Shown: positions 52,633 to 60,495, numbered from the stretch's first letter. The stretch is DNA of 64,000 nucleotides from Microvirga calopogonii (GCF_003347665.1 NZ_QDGA01000001.1:434655-498654); one strand, 5' to 3'. Notes: generated by a model not told the origin, from the sequence alone. Made by a program: numbers and translations.

Positions 52633-52932
52633 TCACGTCCGTCGCGAGAGCAGATCAGCCACAGCAACGCTTCGGTCGATAGCATCAATGATGCCTTCGA
52701 TTTCGGTGCGGATACTCGCTGGCACCCGATCCGCTACCACGCGCAGCCGGGCTCGCAGTCTCGTGACCGTCTTCATCGGCACCCGCACTGCATCCCGACC
52801 GGCGCGAAACTCAAAGTCACGCAGGTAGGTGCGACCCCGACCAAGCCAGCGCCTACTGTAATCCTGCTTTGACTTTACAAGACCCATATTACGCATCGCG
52901 TAGTATGTAACTGCAAGTGTATGTCCAACCAT
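52633..52932 (-). CDS. Small hypothetical protein, DUF6626-like
   Basis: A 99-residue basic protein. AMRNMGLVKSKQDYSRRWLGRGRTYLRDFEFRAGRD resembles a short helix-turn-helix-like family (DUF6626) that I recall from Hyphomicrobiales islands. An Arg-rich helix follows (VTRLRARLRVVADRVPASIRTEIEGIIDAI). Likely DNA-binding, function unknown. It lies convergent to the preceding gene, 23 bases away. Confidence 0.6.
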   Translation of the reverse strand: MVGHTLAVTYYAMRNMGLVKSKQDYSRRWLGRGRTYLRDFEFRAGRDAVRVPMKTVTRLRARLRVVADRVPASIRTEIEGIIDAIDRSVAVADLLSRRT

Positions 52933-53004
52933 CTGAGCCTACATGATAAATAATGTAGGCGGAGTTCATGCACGAACCCATTGCCATATACATTGGAATT
53001 TGAA

Positions 53005-53373
53005 ATGACTACAAACTTTTCAGCAATTGAGGCTGCCAATAACCTCATTATCCAGAAGCTCGCGCATGAATATTTAGCGCCAGACAACGATCAACGCGAC
53101 TGGAACGTCGAGGGAGCTTACATATCCGCTCGCCACGTCGGAAATCGCTACGGCGTGCCTAGTGCGGCAACCACGTATCGCTATGTGATCGAACACGCGG
53201 CTCAAGGCTGGTCCTTGGCTTTTCGTGCGGTCTGGCTCAACGGCAATCTGATGCAGCCGTGGGCGACCCACGTTGTCATCGAAACCTATTACGCCGACGA
53301 TACTAACCTAGTCGCAGATACCGCGCAGGCTATGACGGCTGCGAGTGACTGGTTGCAGGCGGTGCCGCTATGA
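53005..53373 (+). CDS. Hypothetical protein of the element
   Basis: A 122-residue protein starting TTNFSAIEAANNLIIQKLAHEYLAP. The middle (GVPSAATTYRYVIEHAAQGWSLAFRAVWLNG) looks globular. No family is recognised. The frame is open from 52981, but the ATG at 53005 is the likelier start; no clear ribosome-binding site is visible. Its stop overlaps the next gene's ATG (ATGA), so the two are cotranslated. Confidence 0.55.
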   Translation: MTTNFSAIEAANNLIIQKLAHEYLAPDNDQRDWNVEGAYISARHVGNRYGVPSAATTYRYVIEHAAQGWSLAFRAVWLNGNLMQPWATHVVIETYYADDTNLVADTAQAMTAASDWLQAVPL

Positions 53374-53870
53374 CTGCGAATGGCTGCGCTGCCACTGTCC
53401 AACCTCCATTCCGCGAGAGTTGGAAGCAAGCGATGGTAGAGCATTACAGGGATCTCGGCTTCACCCATGCCCTGACATTGAGTTGGAACCGAAACGCCGT
53501 CCTGTCTGTCGCTAAGAAGCACCTGAGGCTGATCCACCGCAAGGTGGACCGGAAACTGCTCGGGTGCCGTTACAACGAGAAACCACGGGATGAGCGCACG
53601 CTGGCCGTCTTTGTTTTCGAAGGGCTTAAAACAGGTCACATCCACGTTCATAGCCTGTGGCGCGTTACAGACCGGCAACACCTGATCCCGTTCGCTCGCC
53701 TGTTTCCGGGGGAGCGTGGTGGAATCTGGAACGGCATCGTTCGAAGCGGATCTTACAAGCTTGCTTTGGTCGATGATCCACACGTCTTCGCTGGCTACGC
53801 GCTCAAGGGCCAGCATCCATCGTCGGACGCCCAAGAGATGATCTGGTCGCTCGACTTCCTGCGCGACTAA
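53370..53870 (+). CDS. Possible HUH-type replication/relaxase-like protein
   Basis: A 166-residue protein. GFTHALTLSWNR (motif 1-like strand), then LAVFVFEGLKTGHIHVHSLWRV with H-I-H-V-H, matches the core of HUH endonucleases, in which two histidines on a beta strand bind the metal. GGIWNGIVRSGSYKLALVDDPHVFAGYALKGQH follows, where a catalytic tyrosine would be expected (Y of GYALKG or SYKL). It is short, and no helicase domain follows. It may be a rolling-circle initiator of the excised element, or a family remnant. The start overlaps the previous gene by four bases. Confidence 0.5.
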   Translation: MTANGCAATVQPPFRESWKQAMVEHYRDLGFTHALTLSWNRNAVLSVAKKHLRLIHRKVDRKLLGCRYNEKPRDERTLAVFVFEGLKTGHIHVHSLWRVTDRQHLIPFARLFPGERGGIWNGIVRSGSYKLALVDDPHVFAGYALKGQHPSSDAQEMIWSLDFLRD

Positions 53871-53994
53871 CGACCGACCGTCCTCCCGCGCCGATGAGGC
53901 GCATCATCAGCCTTTTACCATCGCGCGGGAGTGGTTCGTCAGACATTACGAGAGATCGCGACCGGGACGCAACGGCGACCCGCAAAGCGAAGCT

Positions 53995-54432
53995 ATGCCT
54001 ACAAACCTAGTTCAAACCTTCAACAGTGAGTTTCCAATGCGTATGAAAGAAATTGCCCCTTACCTCTGCCCCGAACGCATCACGCGGGACATTTCCAAAG
54101 AGTTGTTTCGAGACATTTGCCGAAGCCTTGAACGCTCCCCGCCGGTTGAAGACCGAGAGCATTTTCTCGGCATCATGTACGGCATTAAGGACGAAGACCT
54201 CGATCTGTTTGACGGGGACTTCAACCTCCTTGGGGCTGGTTTGGACTGGAACACTTTGTCAAACCCGCCAGAGAAGGAGGCGAAGGATTTGGAAAACAAA
54301 CTCACCCGTGCCCGTATTGCGTCCGAATACGCCCGTGCCGCAAAACTGCGTACTGAGACCTCCAAACTTGGGGGCGAGGCCGACGAGGCGATGGCGAAGG
54401 CGAAATTGGCTGTTTCATATGTGTCGCGGTGA
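53995..54432 (+). CDS. Hypothetical protein of the element
   Basis: A 145-residue acidic helical protein. KEIAPYLCPERITRDISKELFRDICRSLERSPPVEDREHFLGIMYGIKDED is followed by a long charged helix (KEAKDLENKLTRARIASEYARAAKLRTETSKL) likely to form a coiled coil. No family is recognised. It is followed five bases later by the DUF1508-like gene, suggesting cotranscription. Confidence 0.6.
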   Translation: MPTNLVQTFNSEFPMRMKEIAPYLCPERITRDISKELFRDICRSLERSPPVEDREHFLGIMYGIKDEDLDLFDGDFNLLGAGLDWNTLSNPPEKEAKDLENKLTRARIASEYARAAKLRTETSKLGGEADEAMAKAKLAVSYVSR

Positions 54433-54436
54433 GCCC

Positions 54437-54631
54437 ATGTACTTCGTCATGTATCTCGACGCACGCGGGCAATGGCGGTGGACGCTTTATGCTCCGAACC
54501 ACAAGAAGCTGGCAAATTCAGGTGAAGGCTACGCAGTCAAGGATGATTGCCGTCACGCCATTCGCCTTGTGGCGAGTTCAAGCACCGCAAAGGTTTTTCA
54601 GCGCCGAGCCGATCAAACGCCGGGCAACTAG
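54437..54631 (+). CDS. DUF1508 (YegP-like) small protein
   Basis: A 64-residue protein whose core GQWRWTLYAPNHKKLANSGEGYAVKDDCRHAI matches the DUF1508 repeat: a W-R-W strand, N-x-K-x-x-A-x-S-G-E-x-Y, then a helix. A single repeat is present, whereas YegP has two. The start was chosen at the ATG directly after the upstream stop. Function unknown. Confidence 0.75.
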   Translation: MYFVMYLDARGQWRWTLYAPNHKKLANSGEGYAVKDDCRHAIRLVASSSTAKVFQRRADQTPGN

Positions 54632-54659
54632 ATCTGGATCTCAAATCACGAGAGACCAA

Positions 54660-55076
54660 CTACTTTGCAGTGGGCTTCATCGCTCGATCTGCGGCCTCCT
54701 GAACATGCTGGGTAAGACTTGCTGCCGTCCAAGGCTTCCGCAGGAACACGGCGCAATCAGGCATATCACCCGCGACAGGAAGTGCCCGTCCCGAAGAAAT
54801 GATGATCTGGATATATGGCCACCGCTCACAAACCTGCTGGGCCAGTTCGTAACCATTCGGCCCCGGTGGCATCTCGACATCCGTGAAGAGCACTTGAATG
54901 TCGGGCCGCGCCTCCAAAACGCGCAGGGCTTCCGCGACGTTCTTTGCCTCGATGACTTTGAAGCCACCATCTTGAAGGAGATCCGAAATCAGCATTCTGA
55001 CCAGAACTTCATCTTCGCAAATCAGCACGAGCGGCTTTTCAGGCTGGGAGCCGGGCATGGGATCAGGCTCAGTCAT
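54660..55076 (-). CDS. Stand-alone response-regulator receiver domain
   Basis: A 138-residue CheY-like protein. VLICEDEVLVRMLISDLL has the acidic pair, VLFTDVEMPPGPNGYELA the phosphoacceptor Asp, IIISSGRALP the switch Ser, and FLRKPW the Lys. No output domain is present. The layout (DVEMPPG-NGYELA) is like receivers paired with HWE/FixL-type kinases in Hyphomicrobiales. No kinase lies in the element. The frame is open to 55094; the ATG at 55076 is preferred on composition. Confidence 0.88.
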   Translation of the reverse strand: MTEPDPMPGSQPEKPLVLICEDEVLVRMLISDLLQDGGFKVIEAKNVAEALRVLEARPDIQVLFTDVEMPPGPNGYELAQQVCERWPYIQIIISSGRALPVAGDMPDCAVFLRKPWTAASLTQHVQEAADRAMKPTAK

Positions 55077-55260
55077 GAAGTCACTCACCGCCATTGGATT
55101 TCGACCAATTCAACATCGCACGATGGCTTGAGTTTCCTGATCGCTTGCATTGCGAGCGGTTCAGACTGCTGGATCACATTTCCGGCCCACCGACTGCTGG
55201 TCCATGCTCCATTTGAGCCAGCTTTCCGATACCGGAATCGGACGGTTGCATGGCACCACT

Positions 55261-55812
55261 TCATGCCTGCGCTCCTTGCAGGGCGCGGTGGACACTCATC
55301 CGGCTAATGCCAAGTGCCTTTGCAATTGCGCTGGGGCCGTGTCCAGCGGCCCGCATCTCCCGAACCTGCTCGGTGGGCACGGAAGGCTTTCTGCCCTTGT
55401 ATACGCCCCGTTTACGAGCCTCCTCAATTCCGATTTTCTGCCGATCCAGCAGGAATCGGCGCTCCATCTCGGCCACCATTCCAAGAACTGTGGCAAGGAG
55501 CGATCCTGCCGCGTCCTTCGTACTGAAAGCCGGTTCCAACACCGTGAGTGCCGCCCCCTTGGCCTCAAGCTCATGGACGAGATTGAGAACATCGCGAGTG
55601 CTGCGCCCGAGCCTGTCGAGACGGAGACAAACCAATTCGTCGCCAGGACGGATAAACTCCAAGATCGACGCCAATTCGTCTCGACCTTCGCGGGTTTTCC
55701 CGCTCACCTTCTCGGCACGGACGATTGAACAGCCTGCCTCCCGCAGCCGCGCCTCTTGGGACGCATAGTCCTGAGACGTGTGAGATACGCGACAATATCC
55801 GATCCGGGCCAT
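55261..55812 (-). CDS. Serine recombinase (resolvase/invertase family)
   Basis: A 183-residue small serine recombinase. ARIGYCRVSHTSQDYASQ carries the nucleophile Ser after R-V. LDRLGRSTRDVLNLVHELEAKGAAL has the catalytic arginine motif, and MVAEMERRFLLDRQKIGIEEARKRGVYKGRK is the E-helix. A C-terminal HTH (GPSAIAKALGISRMSVHRAL) binds DNA. All key residues are intact. An inverted repeat 15 bases upstream of its start may be its res-like site or operator. It resolves multimers or inverts DNA. Confidence 0.93.
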   Translation of the reverse strand: MARIGYCRVSHTSQDYASQEARLREAGCSIVRAEKVSGKTREGRDELASILEFIRPGDELVCLRLDRLGRSTRDVLNLVHELEAKGAALTVLEPAFSTKDAAGSLLATVLGMVAEMERRFLLDRQKIGIEEARKRGVYKGRKPSVPTEQVREMRAAGHGPSAIAKALGISRMSVHRALQGAQA

Positions 55813-55826
55813 TGTGGGCTGTTCCT

Positions 55827-55890
55827 GTCACAATAGGATTGACCCTCATACCCTGCTGTAACAAAACCTTTCTGTCAACCCTATTGTTAC
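55827..55890. promoter_or_regulatory. Inverted repeat upstream of the serine recombinase
   Basis: GTCACAATAGGATTGAC (55827-55843) and GTCAACCCTATTGTTAC (55874-55890) match as inverted repeats at 15 of 17 positions, with a 30-bp spacer containing another GTAAC. The spacing and position suggest a recombinase crossover site or operator. Confidence 0.55.
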
Positions 55891-56021
55891 GCTTCAGATA
55901 GGCTTTGGATGTAACATCCGAAACGTAACCGGAAGCATACTCAACTGTTATGCTTCGGAGGCTTTCCAGATTCGTTCTCGCGTTAGAATGTTGTCCTTAG
56001 TCCCTTCATTAGGTTGCCCAT

Positions 56022-57590
56022 ATGCCATCAAATGACTGCGCTGATATGCCATCAAATGACTGCGCTGAAGTCCGGATGATTGAGATGTGCCTCGATCATG
56101 CTGATGATCTCCTGCGGGCAGCGAGGCGGCTGCTGGATGGAGATGACTTACCGAATCTGGCGTATCACTTCGCGACCTTAGCCTTAGAGGAGATTGGAAA
56201 GGCTGGGCTTCTCGGCGCTCGAATGGCTGGACGTAATAAGTACGACAGTTCGTGGATAGATAAGCGTCTGGACGCCCATGAGGCGAAGCTCTTTTGGGCC
56301 ATATGGGCGACCGGAATAAATCAGCAGTTTACATCTAAAGAGCACTTCGAAACTGCTCGTTCTTTGGCCAAGTCAATTCATGGGAATCGACTTGCAGGGC
56401 TGTACGTTCCTACTGACACAGAGGAACTGGTCCCGCCTAAGCAAGCTATCACTCACAAGCAGGCTCAGGATCTAATTGAATTGGCCACGGCACGCCTTGG
56501 CATGGAACGTTGCCGTGATTGGAGTAAAGCCGCTCAGCCTGATGATGATGCCATATGGTTTGTTGATGCTGCCATAGACCCTGAGAAGTCTCGCCTCATT
56601 TTCAGTTCGCAATCGCTCGACCGCCTTTCTGATTTGAAAGGGCATATGAAAGAGTGGATCAAGTGGCTTAGATCGGAGTTCGACAGAGCCAATGACGAGG
56701 CTCAGGAGATCCTTAGACGGGAACTAGCCCGGGCTGCGCCATCCAACGATGAGGCCGAGTTGCCGAAGTGGAGGGTGCGGGTCAGGCTTCATTCCCCATC
56801 TCACACAATTCGCCCGAAGGCGCTGAACACATGGAACGCAGCTTCCAATATGATTAAGCTGATACCAGCCGGTAAGAACAAGGGCGAACTTCTCGTTGAT
56901 ATCACTCTTGGGAGACTCGTCTCGATGGGCAATGTGGCTGACGCGGCTTCAGGAATTGCCAAATCTGTAGCATTGTCTCTGGGCATCGGATCATTGGGTT
57001 ACTTTTGGTGGTACGCTCCGAATGAACCTGATCGGTTTTATGAAAGCATCGTGGACCTCGAGCAAAATGAGGGTCTGAGAATAGAGGTCAAGCGTTCGCC
57101 ATCATTATCAGTTGCCTGGGGATCTACCCCTCTCTCAGAGCGTCATATTGCGAATGGAGCAGCATCCCTCGCGCTGATGATGGGAATGAGTGGCGAGGAC
57201 AGAAATCGCGTCTTCGGGCCGTATGCTGGTGGCATAATCTTCATCAGCAAGACAGATATGCACCTTCCGTTCGTGGTTGACGCAGGCGCGTCGTTCGCTT
57301 CATGCCTAGTAGCGGGTCTGAGCTACTTCGAAAGATGGGAGGGTGAACGAGCAGATCTATCCGAGCAGTTAAACCGGACTTTCTCAGAAATTATTCACGA
57401 CGAAAATCGCGCTGAACTATTTGACCTGCCGAGCCGGTTTCTGGATGCGCGCGTGAATGGCGATGCAGCGGGCTTAACAATGGAGCATGTCGCCATGCTC
57501 AAAGTGCTCTGCGATCTACTGATTATCAAGGCGGCTCGAAGAATGGCAGAGCAAAGTGAGGCGGCATCGGTGGAAACAACGACTGAGTGA
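56022..57590 (+). CDS. AbiV-family abortive-infection protein, candidate phage defence gene
   Basis: A 522-residue protein. Near the N-terminus, MCLDHADDLLRAARRLLDGDDLPNLAYHFATLALEEIGKAGLL is the AbiV HEPN-like motif, with ALEEIGKA as the hallmark. The first 240 residues are helical; residues about 250-500 form a large uncharacterised part not present in short AbiV proteins. The start is duplicated in a 24-bp tandem repeat, giving MPSNDCAD then MPSNDCAE. Composition is clearly less GC-rich than the chromosome. AbiV stops phage translation in Lactococcus; the role here is inferred from family and island position. Confidence 0.75.
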   Translation: MPSNDCADMPSNDCAEVRMIEMCLDHADDLLRAARRLLDGDDLPNLAYHFATLALEEIGKAGLLGARMAGRNKYDSSWIDKRLDAHEAKLFWAIWATGINQQFTSKEHFETARSLAKSIHGNRLAGLYVPTDTEELVPPKQAITHKQAQDLIELATARLGMERCRDWSKAAQPDDDAIWFVDAAIDPEKSRLIFSSQSLDRLSDLKGHMKEWIKWLRSEFDRANDEAQEILRRELARAAPSNDEAELPKWRVRVRLHSPSHTIRPKALNTWNAASNMIKLIPAGKNKGELLVDITLGRLVSMGNVADAASGIAKSVALSLGIGSLGYFWWYAPNEPDRFYESIVDLEQNEGLRIEVKRSPSLSVAWGSTPLSERHIANGAASLALMMGMSGEDRNRVFGPYAGGIIFISKTDMHLPFVVDAGASFASCLVAGLSYFERWEGERADLSEQLNRTFSEIIHDENRAELFDLPSRFLDARVNGDAAGLTMEHVAMLKVLCDLLIIKAARRMAEQSEAASVETTTE

Positions 57591-57663
57591 AATGTACGCT
57601 ACGGCCAACGGGCCAGATTGGTCAGCGACAATTGCTTTCCGATGGTTTCGCATCCAGTGCCGT

Positions 57664-58020
57664 CTACTGCTTACAAGCCCAGACTTGGCGAAGTGCGTCA
57701 ATCGCGAGGAGTCGAACTTCCTCATGATGGCGCTCAGGATGATCGTTCAAGAATTTGAGAAGAACCCTCGCCACCTGAGCCGGTGTTGTCTCGCGCGGCA
57801 CACAGACGCCGAAGGCTGATTGAAAATACATCATATCGCGCACAAACGTCCCACATGCCCCAAACGCCATGTAGTTTTCGCTCGTCCATTGTTTCGACGT
57901 GTCATCCAGACGTGCGACCAGAGGGCAACCCTCTAGTGCCGCCGTGGTATTCATTGCCTGGACGCTTGTTGCCACTGTGACTACCGCTACAACGGTCCCT
58001 AACATCATACCCAGCTTCAT
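57664..58020 (-). CDS. Secreted Rap1a/Tai immunity-like protein
   Basis: A 118-residue exported protein with signal peptide MKLGMMLGTVVAVVTVATSVQA. The mature part has the Rap1a pattern: a Cys in LEGCPLV, ENYMAFGACGTFVRDMMYFQSAFGVCVP, then QVARVLLKFLNDHPERHHEEVRLLAIDALRQVWAC. Its conserved cysteines could form disulfides. Rap1a-type proteins protect against periplasmic T6SS effectors, but many members are of unknown role. No effector lies next to it. Confidence 0.75.
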   Translation of the reverse strand: MKLGMMLGTVVAVVTVATSVQAMNTTAALEGCPLVARLDDTSKQWTSENYMAFGACGTFVRDMMYFQSAFGVCVPRETTPAQVARVLLKFLNDHPERHHEEVRLLAIDALRQVWACKQ

Positions 58021-58047
58021 TGCCGGTCTCCCGAAGCCGCTGACACG

Positions 58048-58458
58048 CTACATCTCCCTGCACGTTCCCGAATAAACTTCGGTCACGTCCTGATAGAGGA
58101 ATGGCATATCCTCCTTCCATGTTTGGATATGGAGCGTTTGAACGACAAAGCTTGCAAGCCCTTGATATAGTCTTACAGCGACAAACGAGTTATTTGGACT
58201 GGCCCGCTGTACGATCTGGAACTCATGAGCGGTCTTGCCCCAGATCAATCGAGAATGAACTGGATCAAAGACGATCTCGCCCATGTTCTGTCGAAGGCCC
58301 TTCGTCCAGTTCGTATCCTGAAGATAGCCGTCCGATACCTGAGCACTTTGCAGAATCGTGCAGCGATACAGGTTTGGTTGGGCCAGAACTGCGGTGGGCA
58401 ATAGCGCACCGAGGGCAATGCAAAGACAACGCTGTAGTGACACTATTACTGGACCCAA
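58048..58458 (-). CDS. Secreted hypothetical protein
   Basis: A 136-residue exported protein. A signal peptide (LQRCLCIALGALLPTAVLAQ) is followed by a beta-rich mature domain (LYRCTILQSAQVSDGYLQ, GEIVFDPVHSRLIWG, FVAVRLYQGLASFVVQTLHIQTW). No family is recognised. It precedes the Rap1a-like gene by 27 bases in the same direction, so the two are probably cotranscribed and act together in the periplasm (inference). Confidence 0.65.
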   Translation of the reverse strand: MGPVIVSLQRCLCIALGALLPTAVLAQPNLYRCTILQSAQVSDGYLQDTNWTKGLRQNMGEIVFDPVHSRLIWGKTAHEFQIVQRASPNNSFVAVRLYQGLASFVVQTLHIQTWKEDMPFLYQDVTEVYSGTCREM

Positions 58459-58727
58459 AATAACCGATGCCGATCAAGCTTAGCTGAGACGGTCAGGCAC
58501 GAGAAGGGGCGAGCTTTGGCATTTGTATCGACGCCAGCGCCTGGACAAGCTGAGGTGATTTTTCGAACAACCCAAGAACGCGAGGCCGATTACTGCCAGC
58601 TTTTCTGCCAAGTCCGTGCAGCCATTGCCCGGATTTTAGGGGCATACAGCCGATTTCGTACCCTGCACGTTCTAGGTGCCAGCCAACGAAAAACCCCGCC
58701 AAGTTACTGACGGGGCTTAAGAATTTG

Positions 58728-58783
58728 ATGGCGCACCCGACACGATTCGAACGTGTGACCTTTGCCTTCGGAGGGCAACGCTC
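58728..58783 (-). repeat. Right attachment repeat inside tRNA-Arg(CCG)
   Basis: Identical over 56 bp to 49854-49909; it includes CCA through the anticodon arm of the intact tRNA. It marks the chromosome-element border on the tRNA side. Confidence 0.9.
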
Positions 58784-58805
58784 TATCCAGCTGAGCTACG
58801 GGTGC
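58729..58805 (-). tRNA. tRNA-Arg(CCG), intact
   Basis: A 77-base tRNA with encoded CCA. The acceptor stem is GCACCCG / CGGGTGC, the D-arm has GCTCAGCTGGATAGAGC, the anticodon stem TTGCC / GGCAA encloses CTCCGAA with anticodon CCG, and the T-loop is GGTTCGAATC-type (TTCGAAT). All arms pair. The integrated element restores its 3' half, so the gene remains functional. Confidence 0.97.
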
Positions 58806-58962
58806 TTGAGGCGCTGGGCCTGTTTCTTCCCTACCCGATTACGGACGTCAGGGCAACCTCTGCCGATGAGGGAGATCGGGGCCATCCTCAGTCGGGACGG
58901 TCGCGGCTCATTCGCCCCAATCCCCAAGCGTCGTGCGGATCCGAACGATGCTCCAGCCAGGA

Positions 58963-59007
58963 GAAAAAACATCGGACCCAAAAGCGAGTCCGCTTTTGGG
59001 TCCGATG
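58963..59007 (-). terminator. Intrinsic terminator of the TerC-family gene
   Basis: A perfect 17-bp stem (CATCGGACCCAAAAGCG / CGCTTTTGGGTCCGATG) with an AGTC/GACT loop lies 60 bases past the terC stop. On the leftward strand GTTTTTTCTC follows. It is a classical Rho-independent terminator. Confidence 0.92.
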
Positions 59008-59066
59008 CTGTGACCCCGAGGTCGGGGTAGGCGCTTAACGTTCAGAAGGAACGGGCCTTATGGCTT

Positions 59067-59747
59067 CTAAGCTCCATCCGTCGCTGCCCGCTGCCGCGAG
59101 ATGTAGCCGATGGCGAGCACCAGGGCGGCTCCGACGATGGCGATGGGGATTTCCGCCTTATGGCTGAGTTCCTGGCCGAGCTTCCCGACCAGCCATGGAT
59201 CGGAGATCAGCATCTCCCCGGCAACCCAGCCCAGGAGGGCCGCTCCCGCCCAGACGAGCAGGGGAAACCGGTCCAGGAGCTTCATGATGAGAGCGGCGCC
59301 CGCCACGATGAGCGGAATGGAAATGGCAAGGCCGACGGCCAGCAGAACGGTGGAATCCTGGGCCACCGCCGCAATGGCCAGGACATTGTCGAGGCTCATG
59401 ACGGCATCGGCGACCACGACCGTCCAGACCGCATGCCAGAGACGGTCGGTTTCCTTCACGCCGCCCTCGTCGTCATCGCCGTGCAGAAGCTTCACGGCAA
59501 TCCAGAGCAGGAGAAGGCCACCGACGATTTTCAGGAAGGGCGTCGTCAGGAGCGCCGCAACGACGATCGTGAAGATGATGCGCAGACCGACTGCCACACC
59601 GGCGCCGAGAATCATGCCGATCCGGCGCTTGTCTTCCGGCAGGCCGCGGCAGGCCAGCGCAATGACGACGGCATTATCACCGGACAGGATGATGTTGATC
59701 CAGATGATGCCGAGGAGTTTGAGGATTTGTGGGAAAAGGGCTTCCAT
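59067..59747 (-). CDS. TerC family integral membrane protein
   Basis: A 226-residue membrane protein with about seven helices. IIWINIILSGDNAVVIALACRGLP and VVVADAVMSLDNVLAIAAVAQ hold the two conserved D-N pairs thought to bind metal in TerC/Alx proteins. The ATG at 59747 (MEALFPQILKLLGI) matches the family start, while the frame is open to 59831 with an unlikely 28-residue extension. No ribosome-binding site is obvious. Members export manganese during metalation of secreted enzymes or confer tellurite resistance. A strong terminator follows. Confidence 0.93.
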   Translation of the reverse strand: MEALFPQILKLLGIIWINIILSGDNAVVIALACRGLPEDKRRIGMILGAGVAVGLRIIFTIVVAALLTTPFLKIVGGLLLLWIAVKLLHGDDDEGGVKETDRLWHAVWTVVVADAVMSLDNVLAIAAVAQDSTVLLAVGLAISIPLIVAGAALIMKLLDRFPLLVWAGAALLGWVAGEMLISDPWLVGKLGQELSHKAEIPIAIVGAALVLAIGYISRQRAATDGA

Positions 59748-59938
59748 AATGGGGAACTTGATTGGCGTTCGAGACGAACAGCGACCGGAGCTTGCTTGAA
59801 AATCCGGCAATGGCCGGACAACGCCAGGCACAGCGGCTCAAAATCGTTCGCGAGAAACAGGAGCGGCGCCGTTTTCGGCGCGCGACATGACCGGCCCGCA
59901 GCAGTCGAAACTTCATTTCGGACCGGGTTGATCTGAGC

Positions 59939-60295
59939 TCAGAGGTGCGGGGGTCCCGTCGCGCGCAGGGATCCCGGAAGAGCAGCGTTGCCGGATTGCG
60001 GAGACGTGAGGCGGATGCCCTGTCCCGTCATGCTTCCCGCATGGGAGGCGGTGCCCCAGGGGACGAGAGCGTCAGAGCCGCCCGCGCCATCCTTCCACGT
60101 ACCCGGATCGACCTCCCCATCCCCCTCGCCGCCATCGGACAGGCCGGAGAAAGAAAGGGTTTTTTCGAGCTGGAGGAGGAAGGGGGCCTCGGATTTCGCA
60201 TGGTCGATAGCCGGGAGGCACGCAAGCAGGATCAGCCCGAGCAGTGCCTGCACGAAGGGAAGTAGAATGCGGGGTCGGGCCAATGCTCTGTCCAT
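59939..60295 (-). CDS. Hypothetical protein, possible lipoprotein
   Basis: A 118-residue frame. A basic start and hydrophobic run (RPRILLPFVQALLGLILLAC) ends in a lipobox-like LLAC, followed by low-complexity Gly/Ser/Pro sequence. No family is recognised and overlapping frames are open on the other strand, as is common at this GC content. Retained as possible only. Confidence 0.35.
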   Translation of the reverse strand: MDRALARPRILLPFVQALLGLILLACLPAIDHAKSEAPFLLQLEKTLSFSGLSDGGEGDGEVDPGTWKDGAGGSDALVPWGTASHAGSMTGQGIRLTSPQSGNAALPGSLRATGPPHL

Positions 60296-60495
60296 TCGAG
60301 CGAAAGGGGCTCCAAGGCGGCGTACCTTCCCCTCCCTAACCCGGCCGATGGCCTCAGGGCAACCTGAGCGGGAGCATCGGACGCCGCTTTGACGTAAGAC
60401 CCGACGCTCTAAATAGACATTGTGCAGGCGGCGGATCGTGCTTCACCATTCCTTTCGGGCAAATCGCTCAAGGTCGCTTTCCATAGGAGAGCTCA

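Larger units (their letters stand above)
49854..58783. mobile_element. Integrative element in tRNA-Arg(CCG), about 8.9 kb
   Basis: A 56-bp direct repeat covering the 3' half of tRNA-Arg(CCG) bounds the segment (49854-49909 and 58728-58783). A tyrosine integrase gene starts its reading 70 bases inside the left repeat, with an excisionase-like gene and an XRE regulator next to it. Cargo includes an AbiV-like defence gene. No structural phage genes or conjugation genes are seen, so it is a small genomic island or satellite-like element rather than a prophage or ICE. The central and right parts are less GC-rich than the flanks. Confidence 0.9.

Noticed and set aside
59750..59940. Manganese (yybP-ykoY) riboswitch upstream of the TerC-family gene
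   Set aside because: I looked for the characteristic leader pattern upstream of this family and did not see it.
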